The translations under genes were made by a program, and so were the position numbers. Below the pieces are notes generated by a model. That model searched no databases. It was not told the origin of the DNA and saw only the letters and a program-made list of their open reading frames with translations. Positions 8,194 through 20,805 of a DNA stretch of 64,000 nt are shown piece after piece (position 1 is the stretch's first letter; every line of letters starts with the position of its first letter). Source of the stretch: Bacillus sonorensis NBRC 101234 = KCTC 13918 (lineage in GTDB: Bacteria > Bacillota > Bacilli > Bacillales > Bacillaceae); contig NZ_BCVZ01000005.1 of the NCBI RefSeq assembly GCF_001592005.1, positions 117,158 to 181,157 of the forward strand, read 5' to 3'.

Positions 8194-8554
8194 TTTACAT
8201 CCCCCTTTTTCATTTACCCCAGCCCCTTATGTAAACAATTCTAATTCTACTTTAATTTTACAAAAAGTAAACCGGTTATGAAACAAAAGCTGATGAAGTT
8301 CACATTTTAGACAAATGATGGCTGGAAATGCCGATCATTCCGAGTGATTGATTCCAGGCAAACCAAATTTTGAATGCGGTTTCAACAACCATTATAAAGG
8401 GCTTTTCCCGTGATCTCAAGGTTATAATGTCTCAAAATCAACTTTTGCCTATTTGCAAAATCAAAAGAAATTAAGTAAAATATAATCGAGTTTACCAATA
8501 ATAGCGCTTTCATAAACGGGTGAAAAAAGAACGGATCCCGCGGACCCGTTCACA
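8194..8554. other. Intergenic region between cccA and sigA
   Basis: No gene is seen. The part next to cccA holds a possible promoter on the minus strand (TTTACT, 16 bases, TAGAAT). The part next to sigA holds the sigA terminator. The middle (about 8330-8400) has imperfect inverted repeats around TGGAA/TTCCA that I cannot assign. Confidence 0.5.
8522..8550 (-). terminator. Intrinsic terminator of the sigA operon
   Basis: ACGGGTCC and GGATCCGT pair with one mismatch on the minus strand, followed by TTCTTTTTT. Confidence 0.8.
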
Positions 8555-9676
8555 TTATTCGAGAAAATCTTTCAGACGTTTGCTTCTGCTTGGATGTCTC
8601 AATTTACGAAGTGCTTTAGCTTCTATTTGACGAATTCGTTCTCTTGTTACCCCAAACACCTTACCAACTTCTTCCAACGTTCTTGTCCGCCCGTCATCGA
8701 GGCCGAAACGAAGGCGCAATACATTTTCTTCGCGGTCTGTCAGTGTATCTAATACATCTTCAAGCTGTTCTTTCAGAAGTTCATATGCCGCGTGATCTGA
8801 CGGAGAAGTCGCTTCCTGGTCTTCGATGAAATCTCCAAGATGTGAATCATCCTCTTCTCCTATCGGGGTTTCAAGTGAAACCGGTTCTTGGGCAATCTTT
8901 AGAATTTCACGGACTTTTTCCGGCGTCAAATCCATATCTTCTGCAATTTCTTCAGGAGTTGGCTCCCGGCCGAGATCCTGAAGGAGCTGTCTTTGGACGC
9001 GGATCAGCTTATTGATCGTTTCCACCATATGCACAGGAATCCGGATCGTTCTTGCCTGGTCGGCTATTGCTCTTGTAATCGCCTGTCTGATCCACCATGT
9101 TGCATACGTACTGAATTTGTATCCTTTACGGTAGTCAAACTTTTCAACCGCCTTCATCAGACCCATGTTTCCTTCCTGGATCAGGTCTAGGAAAAGCATG
9201 CCGCGGCCGACGTACCGCTTTGCGATGCTGACGACAAGACGCAAGTTTGCTTCAGCCAAGCGCCGCTTGGATTCTTCATCGCCTTCTTCGATCTTTTTGG
9301 CGTATTCAATTTCCTCTTTTGCAGACAGGAGATTCACCCGTCCGATCTCTTTCAAGTACATCCGGACAGGGTCGTTTATCTTAACGCCCGGGGGCACGCT
9401 TAAATCATTCAGGTCAAATTCTTCTTCAGCCTTAGCAAGCTGTTGAATATTAGGATCCTCATTTTCTTCGTTTTCACTAATTAATTCAACGCCCTGCTCT
9501 CCTAAAAATTCATAATACTCATCCATTTGGTCTGATTCGATATCGAAACTGGACATGCGCTCTGCGATTTCTTCATATGTGAGCACTCCACGTTTTTTTC
9601 CGGCCTCAGTTAATTGGTCCCTTACCTGTTCAAACGTGAATTCAGTTTCGGTCTCGTGTGCTTGTTTATCAGCCAT
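8555..9676 (-). CDS. sigA: RNA polymerase primary sigma factor SigA
   Basis: The housekeeping sigma-70 factor (373 residues), which directs RNA polymerase core to most growth promoters. Region 1.1 is short as usual in Bacillus, followed by region 1.2 ([11 protein letters not shown], about 105-115), region 2 with the core-binding and -10 recognition helix ([14 protein letters not shown], about 196-210), region 3, and region 4.2 with the helix-turn-helix ([20 protein letters not shown], about 329-348). It ends [10 protein letters not shown] as in B. subtilis. It is the last gene of yqxD-dnaG-sigA. The ATG has GGAGGGATCC upstream. The 178-bp gap to dnaG leaves room for extra promoters, as known in B. 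subtilis. Confidence 0.99.
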   Translation of the reverse strand: MADKQAHETETEFTFEQVRDQLTEAGKKRGVLTYEEIAERMSSFDIESDQMDEYYEFLGEQGVELISENEENEDPNIQQLAKAEEEFDLNDLSVPPGVKINDPVRMYLKEIGRVNLLSAKEEIEYAKKIEEGDEESKRRLAEANLRLVVSIAKRYVGRGMLFLDLIQEGNMGLMKAVEKFDYRKGYKFSTYATWWIRQAITRAIADQARTIRIPVHMVETINKLIRVQRQLLQDLGREPTPEEIAEDMDLTPEKVREILKIAQEPVSLETPIGEEDDSHLGDFIEDQEATSPSDHAAYELLKEQLEDVLDTLTDREENVLRLRFGLDDGRTRTLEEVGKVFGVTRERIRQIEAKALRKLRHPSRSKRLKDFLE

Positions 9677-9875
9677 TCATGGATCCCTCCTTCCAAAACT
9701 TACAGACGAATTCTAAAAGCGTCCCGCTTTATTTGTTCCTATTTCACGCTTTAAGCCTTATATCTATCTAGAGCTTAACGTAAAGCAAATCATAAATTGA
9801 CAATATGTGATTAGGACAAGCATTTGCTCCTCCGTAAGGATTCATTGCCAAAAGCCCTTCCTATTATATAACGGT

Positions 9876-11699
9876 TTATTTTAGCGAACGGTTCAACTTA
9901 ATAATTTCTTGAGCCAAAGTCGCCGCTTTAATAAAGTCCTTTTGTCTTTCGGCTTCCGCCCTTGCAGCCTCTTTTTCTTTTATCATTGACCAATTTCGAT
10001 AATTCAACACTTTTTTTACATAATCAGATAATTCGGCTTCACTAAGCTCCTGATTGACTTGAAGCATCAAAATATCTGTGAGGAGCTGGCTCAGCTCCTG
10101 ATCGTCAATTCGTTTAAAAAGCTGCTGGATGGAAATGTCGGCCCCTTCCTCGTACATGGCATATAGATATGCCGCGATCGCCCTGTGCTGATCAAGGTTA
10201 AATTCAAAGCCGACCCGATCCAAAACTTTTCGGATGACATCGCGGTCGTGAATCATGTGAGCGATCAGCATTCGTTCTGCGTTTTCATGAGCCGGGCGAA
10301 GCCCCGTTTTCTTCCGCGGAGGCCGCGAAATGGAAGCGCGCCTCTCTTTCGATTCCTGCCGTCCGCTTTCCCTTGTGCGGCTGGCAGCCTGTTTTTCAAA
10401 AACGGAAAGCTGTTCCTTCAGGGAATCGAGAGAGAGCGAAAATTCATTTGCCAGCTGTTTGATGTATATCTCCTGTTCGAGAGGCCCGCTGAGCAGGCTG
10501 ACTTCTTTTAATACATCATTGATGTATGCTAAGCGGTCACCTTCATCAGACAGGTTTTTCCCCTTGCGGAAATATTGCATTTTAAATGTCATTAAGGTTA
10601 CGCTGGACCCTATTACATCGTGTTTAAACTTTTCGCTGCCGAATGTTTTGATGTAGTCATCGGGATCCAGTCCGTCGGGGATCATTGCAACCTTCACATT
10701 GCAGCCCCTTTTCTGAAGCACGTCAGCCGCTTTCAGTGTCGCTTCGTACCCGGCTTGATCCGAATCATAGCAAAGGATGACTTCCCCGACATTGCGTCTG
10801 ATGATTTTGGCATGCTCCTCGGTAAGGGCCGTTCCCATTGTCGCGATGGCCTCTTTCACCCCCGACCGGACGGCCGAAATGACGTCTGCGAAGCCTTCAA
10901 AGAGGACAGCCCTTTCTTCTTTTCGGATATGAAGCCGCGCCTGGTGAAAATGATAAAGCAGCTTGCTTTTCCGAAAAAGCGGGGTTTCAGGACTGTTCAT
11001 ATATTTCGGATGCTCGCCGGTAAACGTCCTTCCCGAAAAAGCGACCGTTGTTCCGTGATGATCATGAATCGGAAACATAATCCGGCTCCGAAAGCGGTCA
11101 AAATAGCCGCCTCCGTTTTCCCGCCTGATAATCAGTCCGGCTTTTTCCATCAAATCGAGGTCAAAGCCTCTGCGTTCCAAAAACTTTGTTATAAAATCCC
11201 ATGAATCAAGAGCGCAGCCGATTTCAAACTGCTCGATTTCTTCCATCCTGAAGCCTCTCTCGAGCAAATAGTCGAGCGCTTCTTGGCCTTCCTTTGTATT
11301 GACCAGCAAATGATGGTAAAATTTCTTTAACAGCTCGTGAGCTTCCGCCATCTTCTGTTCATCTGAATTGCCCGCACTGTATGAAGAAACAGCTGTTACA
11401 TGATCCGGCAGATCGATGTGATATTTATCCGCCAGATGAGAAACTGCTTCACTAAAAGAATAACCTTCCATTTGTCTTAAAAATGAAAAGACATTTCCTC
11501 CCGCTCCGCATCCAAAGCAGTGGAAAATCTGTTTTTCTCCAGAAACGGAAAAAGATGGTGTGTTCTCGCCGTGAAATGGACAGAGCCCAAAATAATTACG
11601 CCCCTGTTTTCTTAACTGGACGTACTCTCCAATCACTTCAACGATATCAGCTGAGTTTTGCACTTGTTCCACGATTTCATCTGGTATACGATTGCCCAT
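9876..11699 (-). CDS. dnaG: DNA primase DnaG
   Basis: Primase (607 residues) makes RNA primers for replication. The N-terminal zinc-binding domain has Cys40, His43, Cys61 and Cys64 in [12 protein letters not shown] and FHCFGCG. The catalytic TOPRIM core (about 258-340) shows [10 protein letters not shown] and the CYDSDQAG acidic motif. The C-terminal part (about 445-607), after a basic linker, is the helicase-binding domain that contacts DnaC/DnaB. Length is a few residues longer than in B. subtilis. It is the second gene of the macromolecular-synthesis operon, between yqxD and sigA, which links primer synthesis and sigma factor supply. Confidence 0.98.
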   Translation of the reverse strand: MGNRIPDEIVEQVQNSADIVEVIGEYVQLRKQGRNYFGLCPFHGENTPSFSVSGEKQIFHCFGCGAGGNVFSFLRQMEGYSFSEAVSHLADKYHIDLPDHVTAVSSYSAGNSDEQKMAEAHELLKKFYHHLLVNTKEGQEALDYLLERGFRMEEIEQFEIGCALDSWDFITKFLERRGFDLDLMEKAGLIIRRENGGGYFDRFRSRIMFPIHDHHGTTVAFSGRTFTGEHPKYMNSPETPLFRKSKLLYHFHQARLHIRKEERAVLFEGFADVISAVRSGVKEAIATMGTALTEEHAKIIRRNVGEVILCYDSDQAGYEATLKAADVLQKRGCNVKVAMIPDGLDPDDYIKTFGSEKFKHDVIGSSVTLMTFKMQYFRKGKNLSDEGDRLAYINDVLKEVSLLSGPLEQEIYIKQLANEFSLSLDSLKEQLSVFEKQAASRTRESGRQESKERRASISRPPRKKTGLRPAHENAERMLIAHMIHDRDVIRKVLDRVGFEFNLDQHRAIAAYLYAMYEEGADISIQQLFKRIDDQELSQLLTDILMLQVNQELSEAELSDYVKKVLNYRNWSMIKEKEAARAEAERQKDFIKAATLAQEIIKLNRSLK

Positions 11700-11731
11700 G
11701 TTCCAACACTCCGTCGTACATAATTCGCTGC

Positions 11732-12223
11732 TTAGTACGTAAATCCTTCAATTTTCGACAAGATTTTTTGCAGCTCTTTGACAAATCGCTCCCTGTCTTC
11801 TTTGACAAGCTTTTTTGGGCCTTTTGTGTAGTGTCCGCTTCTTCTCAGTTTTTGAGAGATGTGACGGCGGCAAAGAGCGAGGTCGATGGACTTCTCTTCG
11901 AAAAGAAAACCTCTCTCCGACATCACAAAGACCTTTTTGCCAAGCAGCAGTGAAGCAAGCCCGATATCCTGCGTAATGACCAAATCACCGGCGCGGACAT
12001 GATTGGCAATATACAGATCCGCAGCTTCTTTATGTGGATCAACATACGCCCAATTCTCTTCCGCTTTCCTTGTCACTTGATAATGCTCGAATGAAGCTAC
12101 GAACACAACATTCACTTCGTATTCCGCGGCGACCTTCAGCACTTCGTCTTTTACTGGGCATGCGTCTGCATCGACAAAAATCGTCCTTTCTTTTTCAAGA
12201 AAACTAATTCTCCATCCCTCCAT
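11732..12223 (-). CDS. yqxD: YqxD, UPF0178/DUF188 family protein
   Basis: A 163-residue protein of the DUF188 family. The signature [14 protein letters not shown] lies near residue 15, followed by [17 protein letters not shown] near residue 80 and [17 protein letters not shown] near residue 120; the conserved acidic residues resemble a PIN-like nuclease fold (inference). A TTG codon directly precedes the ATG at 12223; I chose the ATG although its spacing from CAGGAG is short. It is the first gene of the sigA operon, 24 bp before dnaG. Confidence 0.9.
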   Translation of the reverse strand: MEGWRISFLEKERTIFVDADACPVKDEVLKVAAEYEVNVVFVASFEHYQVTRKAEENWAYVDPHKEAADLYIANHVRAGDLVITQDIGLASLLLGKKVFVMSERGFLFEEKSIDLALCRRHISQKLRRSGHYTKGPKKLVKEDRERFVKELQKILSKIEGFTY

Positions 12224-12450
12224 CAAACTCCTGCTATAAATACGGGCAAAATCACACAGGTTTCAAAATAATCGATTTATAAGAATTTGTCGAAAACTTT
12301 TTTCTTGAAATTCTTGACACGATACCCATAATAGTTTATTCGTTCTGTACTAAGCTTAAACCTAAAATTAATCATTTTATCACAATTTTTTATTATAATA
12401 CAAATGAGTGAAAGATGCTATCTTTTTCACTTTTCCCAAAACCGTCAAAG

Positions 12451-12482
12451 CAAAAACCCAGGATGGGGTGTCCTGAGTTTTT
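12451..12482 (-). terminator. Terminator of yqfL
   Basis: AACTCAGGA and TCCTGGGTT form a stem with one G-T pair on the minus strand, followed by a T-rich tract. It may also work on the plus strand. Confidence 0.8.
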
Positions 12483-12484
12483 TG

Positions 12485-13297
12485 TTAGACCCTTTTTGTC
12501 ATCATGTTATGGATAATGTTGGCTGTTTCTTCTACCGCTTTATTGGATACATCGACGACATCGCAGCCGATTCGGTTCACTATTTTTTCAAAGTATTCCA
12601 GTTCTTCTTTGATGCGGTTGATATTGGCATAGATCGCTTTATCATTGAGGCCGAGGGATTTCAAGCGCTCTTTCCGGATATGGTTCAGCTTATCGGGACT
12701 GATTTTCAAACCGATGCATTTGGCCGGATCAACAGTAAAGAGCTCTTCCGGAGGGTCGACTTCCGGAACAATCGGCACGTTTGCCACTTTCAGACGCTTG
12801 TGAGCCAAATATTGTGATAAAGGGGTTTTAGACGTTCTGGACACGCCGATCAAGACGATATCCGCTTTTAAGATGCCCCGCGGATCCCTGCCATCGTCGT
12901 ATTTTACGGCGAATTCAATCGCCTCGACTTTTTTGAAGTAATCTTCATCAAGCTGCCGGACCCGGCCCGGTTCATATTTGGCGCTGAACCCGTACACCGT
13001 CTCCATTTTCTCGATCAGCGGACCGATGATATCGTAGTATACCACGTTCGCTTTTTCAGCTTCTGCGATTAAAAATTCACGAATTTCCGGGACAACGAGC
13101 GTAAAACAGATGATGCCGCCATCGGCTTCCGCCAGTGAAATGACTTCTTTAATTGTTCCGCGGTCCTCCACATAAGGGATCCGCCTGATATTTGTATGCT
13201 CTGATGAGCCGTTGAATTGACTGACAGCCGCCTTGACAACCAGCTCAGCTGTCTCGCCGACAGAGTCGGATACAACATAAATCGTCCGATTATTCAT
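12485..13297 (-). CDS. yqfL: Pyruvate, phosphate dikinase regulatory-type kinase/phosphorylase (YqfL)
   Basis: A 270-residue DUF299 family protein. Members are bifunctional ADP-dependent kinase and phosphorylase enzymes that switch pyruvate, phosphate (or water) dikinase off and on. The family starts with [12 protein letters not shown] (about 9-20) and carries a P-loop-like [15 protein letters not shown] near residue 150. It directly follows ccpN, 24 bp away, and in B. subtilis is known to modulate CcpN-controlled gluconeogenesis, which fits a shared transcript. The target enzyme in this organism is not visible in the window. Confidence 0.95.
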   Translation of the reverse strand: MNNRTIYVVSDSVGETAELVVKAAVSQFNGSSEHTNIRRIPYVEDRGTIKEVISLAEADGGIICFTLVVPEIREFLIAEAEKANVVYYDIIGPLIEKMETVYGFSAKYEPGRVRQLDEDYFKKVEAIEFAVKYDDGRDPRGILKADIVLIGVSRTSKTPLSQYLAHKRLKVANVPIVPEVDPPEELFTVDPAKCIGLKISPDKLNHIRKERLKSLGLNDKAIYANINRIKEELEYFEKIVNRIGCDVVDVSNKAVEETANIIHNMMTKRV

Positions 13298-13320
13298 GAT
13301 ATCCCCCCATTGTTTTCACT

Positions 13321-13959
13321 CTACATGATTTCATTTTCAGATAAGCCGACAAGGATTTTTGTCATGTTTGTCTTCGTGATTCTTCCCGCTACTTCAAAGC
13401 CCTTTTCTGTATCCTTTACAACGGGCAACGCGTCAATCTGTTTTTCGATGAGCGTTTTGGCAACGTCCAAAATGAAATCATCGCGCCTGCATATCGTAAT
13501 GTTAGGCATTCTTGTCATAATGATATGGACGGGTATAGAAGGGAGCTCCTGTTTGCCGATGCTTGCTCTGAGCAAATCTTTCCGTGAAAGTACACCGACT
13601 AAGATGGCATTATCATCAACGACAAAAAGCGTTCCTACGTCCTCTAAGAACATCGTGCAGATCGCATCATAAACGGAAACGTTTTCGTGAATCACCACCG
13701 GAATCGACTGGAAGTCCTTCACCTGCAGCTTTTTCAGCTTGTCGGCCAAAAGCTGCGTTCCTGTCTTTCCTGTATAAAAATAACCGACTCTCGGCCTCGC
13801 TTCCAAAAAGCCCGACATCGTTAAAATGGCTAAGTCCGGCCGAAGCGTAGCCCTTGTTAAATTCAGTTTTTCGGCTATATGCTCTCCGGTTATCGGTCCG
13901 TTCTCTTTGACAATCTGCAAAATATGCTCCTGACGTTTATTTAGTTCGATCGTACTCAC
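13321..13959 (-). CDS. ccpN: Transcriptional repressor CcpN
   Basis: CcpN (YqzB) represses gluconeogenic genes gapB and pckA and the small RNA SR1 in the presence of glucose. The 212-residue protein has an N-terminal winged helix-turn-helix (about 5-65, with LNLTRATLRPDLAIL as recognition region) and two CBS domains (about 78-140 and 145-205) that sense adenine nucleotides. I chose GTG 13959 because the protein then begins STIELNKRQ as in B. subtilis; the AAAGG upstream is unusually close, and an upstream GTG would add seven residues. It is co-directional with yqfL. Confidence 0.95.
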   Translation of the reverse strand: MSTIELNKRQEHILQIVKENGPITGEHIAEKLNLTRATLRPDLAILTMSGFLEARPRVGYFYTGKTGTQLLADKLKKLQVKDFQSIPVVIHENVSVYDAICTMFLEDVGTLFVVDDNAILVGVLSRKDLLRASIGKQELPSIPVHIIMTRMPNITICRRDDFILDVAKTLIEKQIDALPVVKDTEKGFEVAGRITKTNMTKILVGLSENEIM

Positions 13960-14121
13960 CACCTTTAAGCTGAAGCTCACGATTCGTTCAATATGTATAA
14001 AAAGTCGATAACATATTATAACGCAATTGAAGGCTAAAATAACAGCAATTACATTTGAATTCTATGAAAAGAACAAGCGCAATTTGTCAGAAATGTGAAG
14101 ATGCGCTTTCTGTTTTTTGGC

Positions 14122-14155
14122 AAAAAGACGGCTGCCCAAATGGTTAGCAACCGTC
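14122..14155 (-). terminator. Terminator of glyQ-glyS
   Basis: GACGGTTGC and GCAGCCGTC form the stem on the minus strand, followed by TTTTTG, 11 bases past the glyS stop. Confidence 0.85.
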
Positions 14156-14165
14156 ATCTGCCTGT

Positions 14166-16205
14166 TTATTTTACAATGATGTCATCGATGTTTGCAAAAG
14201 TCCTGATTAGCTCCGCCAAACTTGCCATTTGCGCTAAACGATTTTCTTTTAATCTTTCATCCTCGGCGTGCACCATCGTATGGTCGAAATAAGCTGCGAT
14301 CGGCGCTTTCAGTCTGCCAAGCTCACGGAAGGCTCCTTCATAATCCTTTGCTTCATAAAGCCCCGCGATCTGCCGTTTGCACTCTTCATACGCTTGATAG
14401 AGCTTCTCTTCTTGAGGGTTTTCAAACAGTGACGGGTCAATGGCCGTTGATTCGCTTTTTTTGCTGATCGAAATCACCCTTGACAGCGCCTCAGCCGTTT
14501 CTTTGAAATCCGGTTTGGCTGCCGCTTTCTCAAGTACGGCTGCTTTTTTGAGGGCCGAATACGGCTCCAGCTCTGTGCTTTCCAGTACGGCGTCCACCAC
14601 GTCATAACGAATGTTTTCTGCTGTCAGTACATATTTGAGACGCTGTTTAAAGAAATCGAGCAGCTCGCTGTTTTCCTTTTGCTCTGTAAAAGAAATCAGC
14701 TTTTCAAACGAAATTCCCCAATTCCGGTCAATCAGGATTTGGACGATTCCGCTCGCCTGCCGTCTCAAGCCGTACGGGTCCTGGGAGCCTGTCGGAGTCA
14801 CACCGATCTTGAAGAAGGAAGCGACCGTATCAAGCTTATCCGCTAATGCTACCACCGCACCGACAACAGATGAAGGCGTCTCACCGCCGGCCTGTCTCGG
14901 CATGTAATGCTCATTGACCGCACGGGCAACGCTTTCGTCTTCGCCGAGCATCCGGGCGTATTTTTCACCCATGATTCCTTGAAGTTCAGGGAATTCATAG
15001 ACCATATGTGTGACCAAATCGAATTTGGATATGTTTGCGGCACGGTCAATCAGCTTAGCCGTTTCATCGTCTGCACCGATTTCCTGTGCGATCCGTCCAG
15101 CGATCGCCGCAGTTCGTTTCACCTTGTCGCCAAGTGAACCCAGCTCTTCATGGAAGACGATCTTTTCGAGCTTTTTCACATTTTCCTCGATATTTAATTT
15201 TTGATCTTCCTTGTAGAAGAAGGCTGCGTCTGAAAGGCGCGCTCTTAATACCTTTTCATTTCCTCTGGCGACGTTTTCAAGGGCGCGGCTGTTTCCGTTG
15301 CGCACCGTCACAAAGAAAGGAAGCAGACTGCCGCTTTCGCCTTTGACAGGAAAATAGCGCTGATGCTCTTTCATCGTGGTCACGAGGACCTCTTCAGGAA
15401 TTGACAGAAATTCCTCTTCAAATGAGCCGAACAATACGGTTGGATATTCAACAAGATGGTTGACTTCATCCAGTAATTCTTCGTCTCTAGGAATGTTCCA
15501 CGATTTTTCCGCTGCCAGCTTGTCTAGCTGCTCTGTAATGAGCCGCTTGCGTTTTGCCGGATCGGCTATGACAAATTGGCCCGCCAATTTGTCCTCGTAT
15601 TCGGACGGGCTGCTTAATTCAACAGCTTTTCCGAGGAAGCGGTGTCCCTGCGTCATCCGGCCGCTTTCGACATGCGCGACAGAAAAAGGAACGACTTCGC
15701 TGCCGAATAAAGCGACGATCCATTTAATCGGACGGATATATTTAAGGTCTTCGCTGCCCCAGCGCATATTTTTCGGAAAGTGAAGGCTTGTTACCAAATC
15801 ACCCAGTTCAGGCAGCAGCGAAATGGTTTCCTGGCCCTTTTGAAATTTTTGGACGAATGCATATTCCGTCCCTTTTATGTCTTTAAAATATAGATCTTCC
15901 GGGCTTGCCCCTTGCCCCCGCGAGAAGCCGATTGCCGCCTTCGTCCATTCGCCGTTTTCATCAAGGGCGATTTTTTTGGCCGGCCCTTTCGCTTCTTCCT
16001 TCACATCGTCCTGCTTTTCAGCGGTGTTTTCTACAAGGACCGCGAGCCTTCTTGGGGAATTGAACAGCCGGATATTGCCGTATGCAATATTTTTTTCTTT
16101 CAGCCAGCTTTCGATTTTTTCTCCCAACTGCGTCATGCTGTCGTGCATGAACCGCGCCGGCATTTCTTCTAATCCGATTTCTAACAGCAGATCTTGATTA
16201 CTCAT
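14166..16205 (-). CDS. glyS: Glycyl-tRNA synthetase beta subunit
   Basis: The beta subunit (679 residues) of the bacterial alpha2beta2 glycyl-tRNA synthetase; it binds and holds tRNA-Gly. It begins with the family pattern [14 protein letters not shown] and contains an HD-like region (about 380-480, [21 protein letters not shown]) and the [13 protein letters not shown] and [15 protein letters not shown] motifs. A DALR-type anticodon domain lies at the C-terminus. The start overlaps the end of glyQ by 8 bp, consistent with translational coupling and equal subunit amounts. The T-box ahead of glyQ controls both. Confidence 0.98.
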   Translation of the reverse strand: MSNQDLLLEIGLEEMPARFMHDSMTQLGEKIESWLKEKNIAYGNIRLFNSPRRLAVLVENTAEKQDDVKEEAKGPAKKIALDENGEWTKAAIGFSRGQGASPEDLYFKDIKGTEYAFVQKFQKGQETISLLPELGDLVTSLHFPKNMRWGSEDLKYIRPIKWIVALFGSEVVPFSVAHVESGRMTQGHRFLGKAVELSSPSEYEDKLAGQFVIADPAKRKRLITEQLDKLAAEKSWNIPRDEELLDEVNHLVEYPTVLFGSFEEEFLSIPEEVLVTTMKEHQRYFPVKGESGSLLPFFVTVRNGNSRALENVARGNEKVLRARLSDAAFFYKEDQKLNIEENVKKLEKIVFHEELGSLGDKVKRTAAIAGRIAQEIGADDETAKLIDRAANISKFDLVTHMVYEFPELQGIMGEKYARMLGEDESVARAVNEHYMPRQAGGETPSSVVGAVVALADKLDTVASFFKIGVTPTGSQDPYGLRRQASGIVQILIDRNWGISFEKLISFTEQKENSELLDFFKQRLKYVLTAENIRYDVVDAVLESTELEPYSALKKAAVLEKAAAKPDFKETAEALSRVISISKKSESTAIDPSLFENPQEEKLYQAYEECKRQIAGLYEAKDYEGAFRELGRLKAPIAAYFDHTMVHAEDERLKENRLAQMASLAELIRTFANIDDIIVK

Positions 16206-17085
16206 GGGATGCCTCTTCCTCCTTCAGCATTGGAAAGCCCAGCTTTTCGCGCTCATTATAATACGTTTTCGCCACTTTTCTGGCCAGGTTTCGGACCCTT
16301 GCGATATAACCGGTCCGTTCCGTAACGGAAATGGCTCCTTTTGCATCAAGCAAGTTAAAGGTGTGGGAGCATTTCAGGACATAGTCATATGCCGGATGGA
16401 CAAGGCCCTGATCCATTTGGCGGTTGGCTTCTTTTTCGTACGTGGCGAACAAGTCAAACAGCATATCCACGTCAGACGTTTCAAACGTATAAACGGAATG
16501 CTCGTATTCGGCCATCATAAATAAATCTCTTATCGTGTAGCCCTTGGTCCATTCCAAATCAAACACATTCTCTTTGTCTTGAATATACGACGCCAGTCGT
16601 TCGATGCCATATGTGATTTCAACAGATACCGGCTTGCATTCTAGACCGCCGACCTGCTGAAAATAGGTGAATTGCGTGATTTCCATACCATCAAGCCATA
16701 CTTCCCAGCCAAGGCCGGCACAGCCGAGCGACGGATTTTCCCAGTTGTCCTCGACAAACCGGATATCATGCTCCAAAGGATCGATTCCGAGCGCTTTTAA
16801 TGAATCCAGATACAGCTCTTGAATGTTGTCCGGAGACGGCTTGATGATGACCTGGAACTGATGGTGCTGATAAAGCCTGTTTGGGTTTTCGCCATATCTT
16901 CCATCTGCAGGCCGTCTTGACGGTTCTACATACGCGACCTTCCACGGCTCAGGTCCGAGGCTCCGCAAAAATGTATAAGGGCTCATTGTCCCCGCGCCCT
17001 TTTCCACATCATACGACTGCAAAAGAACGCAGCCTTCATTAGACCAATGCTTTTGCAGCGTTAAAATCATTTCTTGAATATTCAA
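16198..17085 (-). CDS. glyQ: Glycyl-tRNA synthetase alpha subunit
   Basis: The catalytic alpha subunit (295 residues), a class II synthetase that activates glycine. Motif 2 and the adenylate site are seen in [24 protein letters not shown] (in pieces: [12 protein letters not shown] near residue 62 and QHHQFQVI near 78), with [21 protein letters not shown] further on. I place the start at TTG 17085: GGAGGTG lies 7 bases upstream, the product begins [13 protein letters not shown] as in B. subtilis, and the length equals the B. subtilis protein. No ATG is available nearby. Confidence 0.97.
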   Translation of the reverse strand: MNIQEMILTLQKHWSNEGCVLLQSYDVEKGAGTMSPYTFLRSLGPEPWKVAYVEPSRRPADGRYGENPNRLYQHHQFQVIIKPSPDNIQELYLDSLKALGIDPLEHDIRFVEDNWENPSLGCAGLGWEVWLDGMEITQFTYFQQVGGLECKPVSVEITYGIERLASYIQDKENVFDLEWTKGYTIRDLFMMAEYEHSVYTFETSDVDMLFDLFATYEKEANRQMDQGLVHPAYDYVLKCSHTFNLLDAKGAISVTERTGYIARVRNLARKVAKTYYNEREKLGFPMLKEEEASHE

Positions 17086-17139
17086 AATGAAGCACCTCCA
17101 CAATACGTTTTCAGGTTATGCATAGGGGAAACTGGGCAG

Positions 17140-17396
17140 AAAAAACTCCCGTCCCTATGCTTGTTGTTCACAAACATAGGGACGAGAGTTCTCCCGCGGT
17201 TCCACCCTATTTGCTAAAGATCGCCTTTAGCCTCTTTTTTAAAAGCTGCTCAGGGAATGCCTTTCATTACGCTCTCATCTCCGGCTTCCACCGTCCCGGA
17301 GTCGCTTGTATGAGGCGGCGCAACTACTTCTTTCCGTCAACGCAGCATCATTATTGAATCTGACAGCGGACATACGGCCCGCACTCTATAGACATG
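17140..17396 (-). promoter_or_regulatory. Glycine T-box riboswitch
   Basis: The leader of glyQ has the T-box sequence AGGGTGGAACCGCGG (17208-17194 on the minus strand) followed by a long terminator hairpin in which AACTCTCGTCCCTATG pairs with CATAGGGACGGGAGTT and a T run (17144-17190). Upstream lies a stem I region with an AAAGTAG-like loop element (GAAAGAAGTAGTTG). Uncharged tRNA-Gly would pair with the T-box bulge and favour read-through into glyQ-glyS. Confidence 0.93.
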
Positions 17397-17425
17397 ATCT
17401 TATAAAAAGATGAAGAGGTTGTCAA
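17397..17425 (-). promoter_or_regulatory. Sigma-A promoter of the glyQS T-box operon
   Basis: TTGACA (17425-17420), a 17-base spacer and TAAGAT (17402-17397). The -35 box overlaps the stop codon of recO. Confidence 0.8.
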
Positions 17426-18192
17426 CTTTTGTTTTCATTGCCGAGCATTTTTTTCATATTGTCCATCTGTTCCATAAAGCGCCGCGATTTCAGAAAAATT
17501 CCCGAGTACTCGTCATAATAGAGCTGGATGACTCTTTTCAGCTCTTCCTTTGTTTCACGTTTTACCGATACATTCCCGAGCCTTGACAGGTCAAAATAAA
17601 AAAGCAGTCTCAAAAGCCTGGCTGAAGCGGGAGACATCGGCACCCGATAAGGGTCCTTCGCAAAGCAGCGATGGCATATAAAGCCGTTGTCGCGGATTGA
17701 AAAATGGAATGTTCCGTCTTTGCTCTTGCAATGGACGCATTCATTTAATTCCGGATAAAGCCCGATTACGCCGAGCATTTTGACTTCGATCAGGTTTGTA
17801 ATGATGTCCGGATCAGTCCCGTCATTCAGCCTTCTCATCGATTGAAGAAGCAGTTCGAATAAAAACGGGTTCGGTTTCTTTTCATCCGTGCCTTTGTCAA
17901 CCAATTCGGCGATATAAGCGGCATGCGCCGTTAAAAAAAGGTCCTCGCGAATATTCCGCATGCTTTCAAGCATTTCGCCCTGCTCAAGCGTACCGAGTCC
18001 GGACGATTTCCGAAATAAAAACGAAGCGTAGAGAAAGGGCTGGGAAATAGCCGACAAGCGGCTGTTCGGTTTTTTTGCGCCTCTTGCCAGTACACCGATT
18101 TTCCCATGCTCCCTTGTCAAAATTGTCAAAATTTTATTGGTTTCACCATAATCGTTCGTACGAAGGACGATACCTTCACATTTCGTCAGCAT
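17422..18192 (-). CDS. recO: DNA repair protein RecO
   Basis: RecO (256 residues) helps load RecA on SSB-coated DNA in the RecFOR pathway. The N-terminal OB-fold begins [18 protein letters not shown], and the zinc-binding part is seen as [10 protein letters not shown] ... FICHRCF (about 150-180). The start chosen is ATG 18192, matching the B. subtilis N-terminus MLTKCEG; an upstream GTG would add 14 unlike residues. It follows yqzL, whose stop codon lies just upstream. Confidence 0.95.
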   Translation of the reverse strand: MLTKCEGIVLRTNDYGETNKILTILTREHGKIGVLARGAKKPNSRLSAISQPFLYASFLFRKSSGLGTLEQGEMLESMRNIREDLFLTAHAAYIAELVDKGTDEKKPNPFLFELLLQSMRRLNDGTDPDIITNLIEVKMLGVIGLYPELNECVHCKSKDGTFHFSIRDNGFICHRCFAKDPYRVPMSPASARLLRLLFYFDLSRLGNVSVKRETKEELKRVIQLYYDEYSGIFLKSRRFMEQMDNMKKMLGNENKS

Positions 18193-18230
18193 ATGTTGCA
18201 CCATCCAAAAATTGGAGGATTCAAGCAAGA

Positions 18231-18374
18231 TCACAAAATTGGAAAGTCAATTTGCGCTAGCTCTTCTTCAAGTTCATCGGGTCTTTCCAGGTTCTCCTTT
18301 TCAAGTTCTTTAAAAAGGAGGTACGTATCAACGTTTCCTGTTTGTGAAAATACATTCCAAGTAAAATTCAGCAT
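18231..18374 (-). CDS. yqzL: YqzL family small protein
   Basis: A 47-residue protein of the YqzL family, function unknown, conserved between era and recO in Bacillus. It begins [18 protein letters not shown] and has an acidic C-terminal half. AAGGTGGGG lies 8 bases before the ATG at 18374. A longer reading frame exists upstream, but the extra residues do not fit the family and lack a binding site. Confidence 0.9.
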   Translation of the reverse strand: MLNFTWNVFSQTGNVDTYLLFKELEKENLERPDELEEELAQIDFPIL

Positions 18375-18534
18375 AAAAAGCCCCACCTTTCTGTTTATAA
18401 CTAGCTTTTTAAACATCCAAATCTTAAGCTTATCTTGACCTTGTATCCTCCATTTCATGTTAAACAATTTTTTCTAGTATAACTTTGATTTCGAGAGATT
18501 TTGTAACGACTAATCCTCGGTCAAGCTCGGTTCG

Positions 18535-20328
<1,794 letters not shown>

Positions 20329-20351
<23 letters not shown>

Positions 20352-20805
20352 ATTTGTTCAAAAGATCCTTCTGTTTAGTAAACATTTCTTTTTCTTCTTC
20401 CTCTGTCATGTGGTCATATCCGAGCAAATGCAGGAACCCGTGAACGCTTAGAAAACCGAGCTCTCTCATCAAAGAGTGGCCGTATTCCTCCGCCTGTTCC
20501 TTCGCCTTATCGGCACTGATGATAATATCGCCGAGTACGGGCGGCATATCGGCTCCGATGATCTCGACTTCTCCTTCTCCGTCTTCTTCAAGAGCAAACG
20601 AGATGACGTCGGTCGGGTAGTCTTTCCCCCGGTATTCCTTATTGATTTGTTGTATTTCTTCATTTGTCACGACCGTAACGGATACTTCCGCCTGATCGGC
20701 GACGTTTTCTTCTTTCGCCGCAAATTGAAGAAGCTTTTCAATTTCCTCAAGCTGCCCCTCTGAGAGGCGGCCTGTTTCATCTGAGATATCGAGAATTAAA
20801 CTCAT
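20329..20805 (-). CDS. ybeY: Endoribonuclease YbeY
   Basis: YbeY (YqfG, 158 residues) is a zinc endoribonuclease for 16S rRNA 3' maturation and ribosome quality control. The metal site [11 protein letters not shown] (H-x3-H-x5-H) is at about residues 123-133. The [10 protein letters not shown] motif lies near residue 65. The start overlaps the end of pgpH by 4 bp. Era, its partner in 16S processing, is encoded 0.9 kb downstream. Confidence 0.96.

Noticed and set aside
12227..12450. Promoters for the sigA operon upstream of yqxD
   Set aside because: Several AT-rich boxes occur, but none has a convincing -35/-10 pair with proper spacing on the minus strand.
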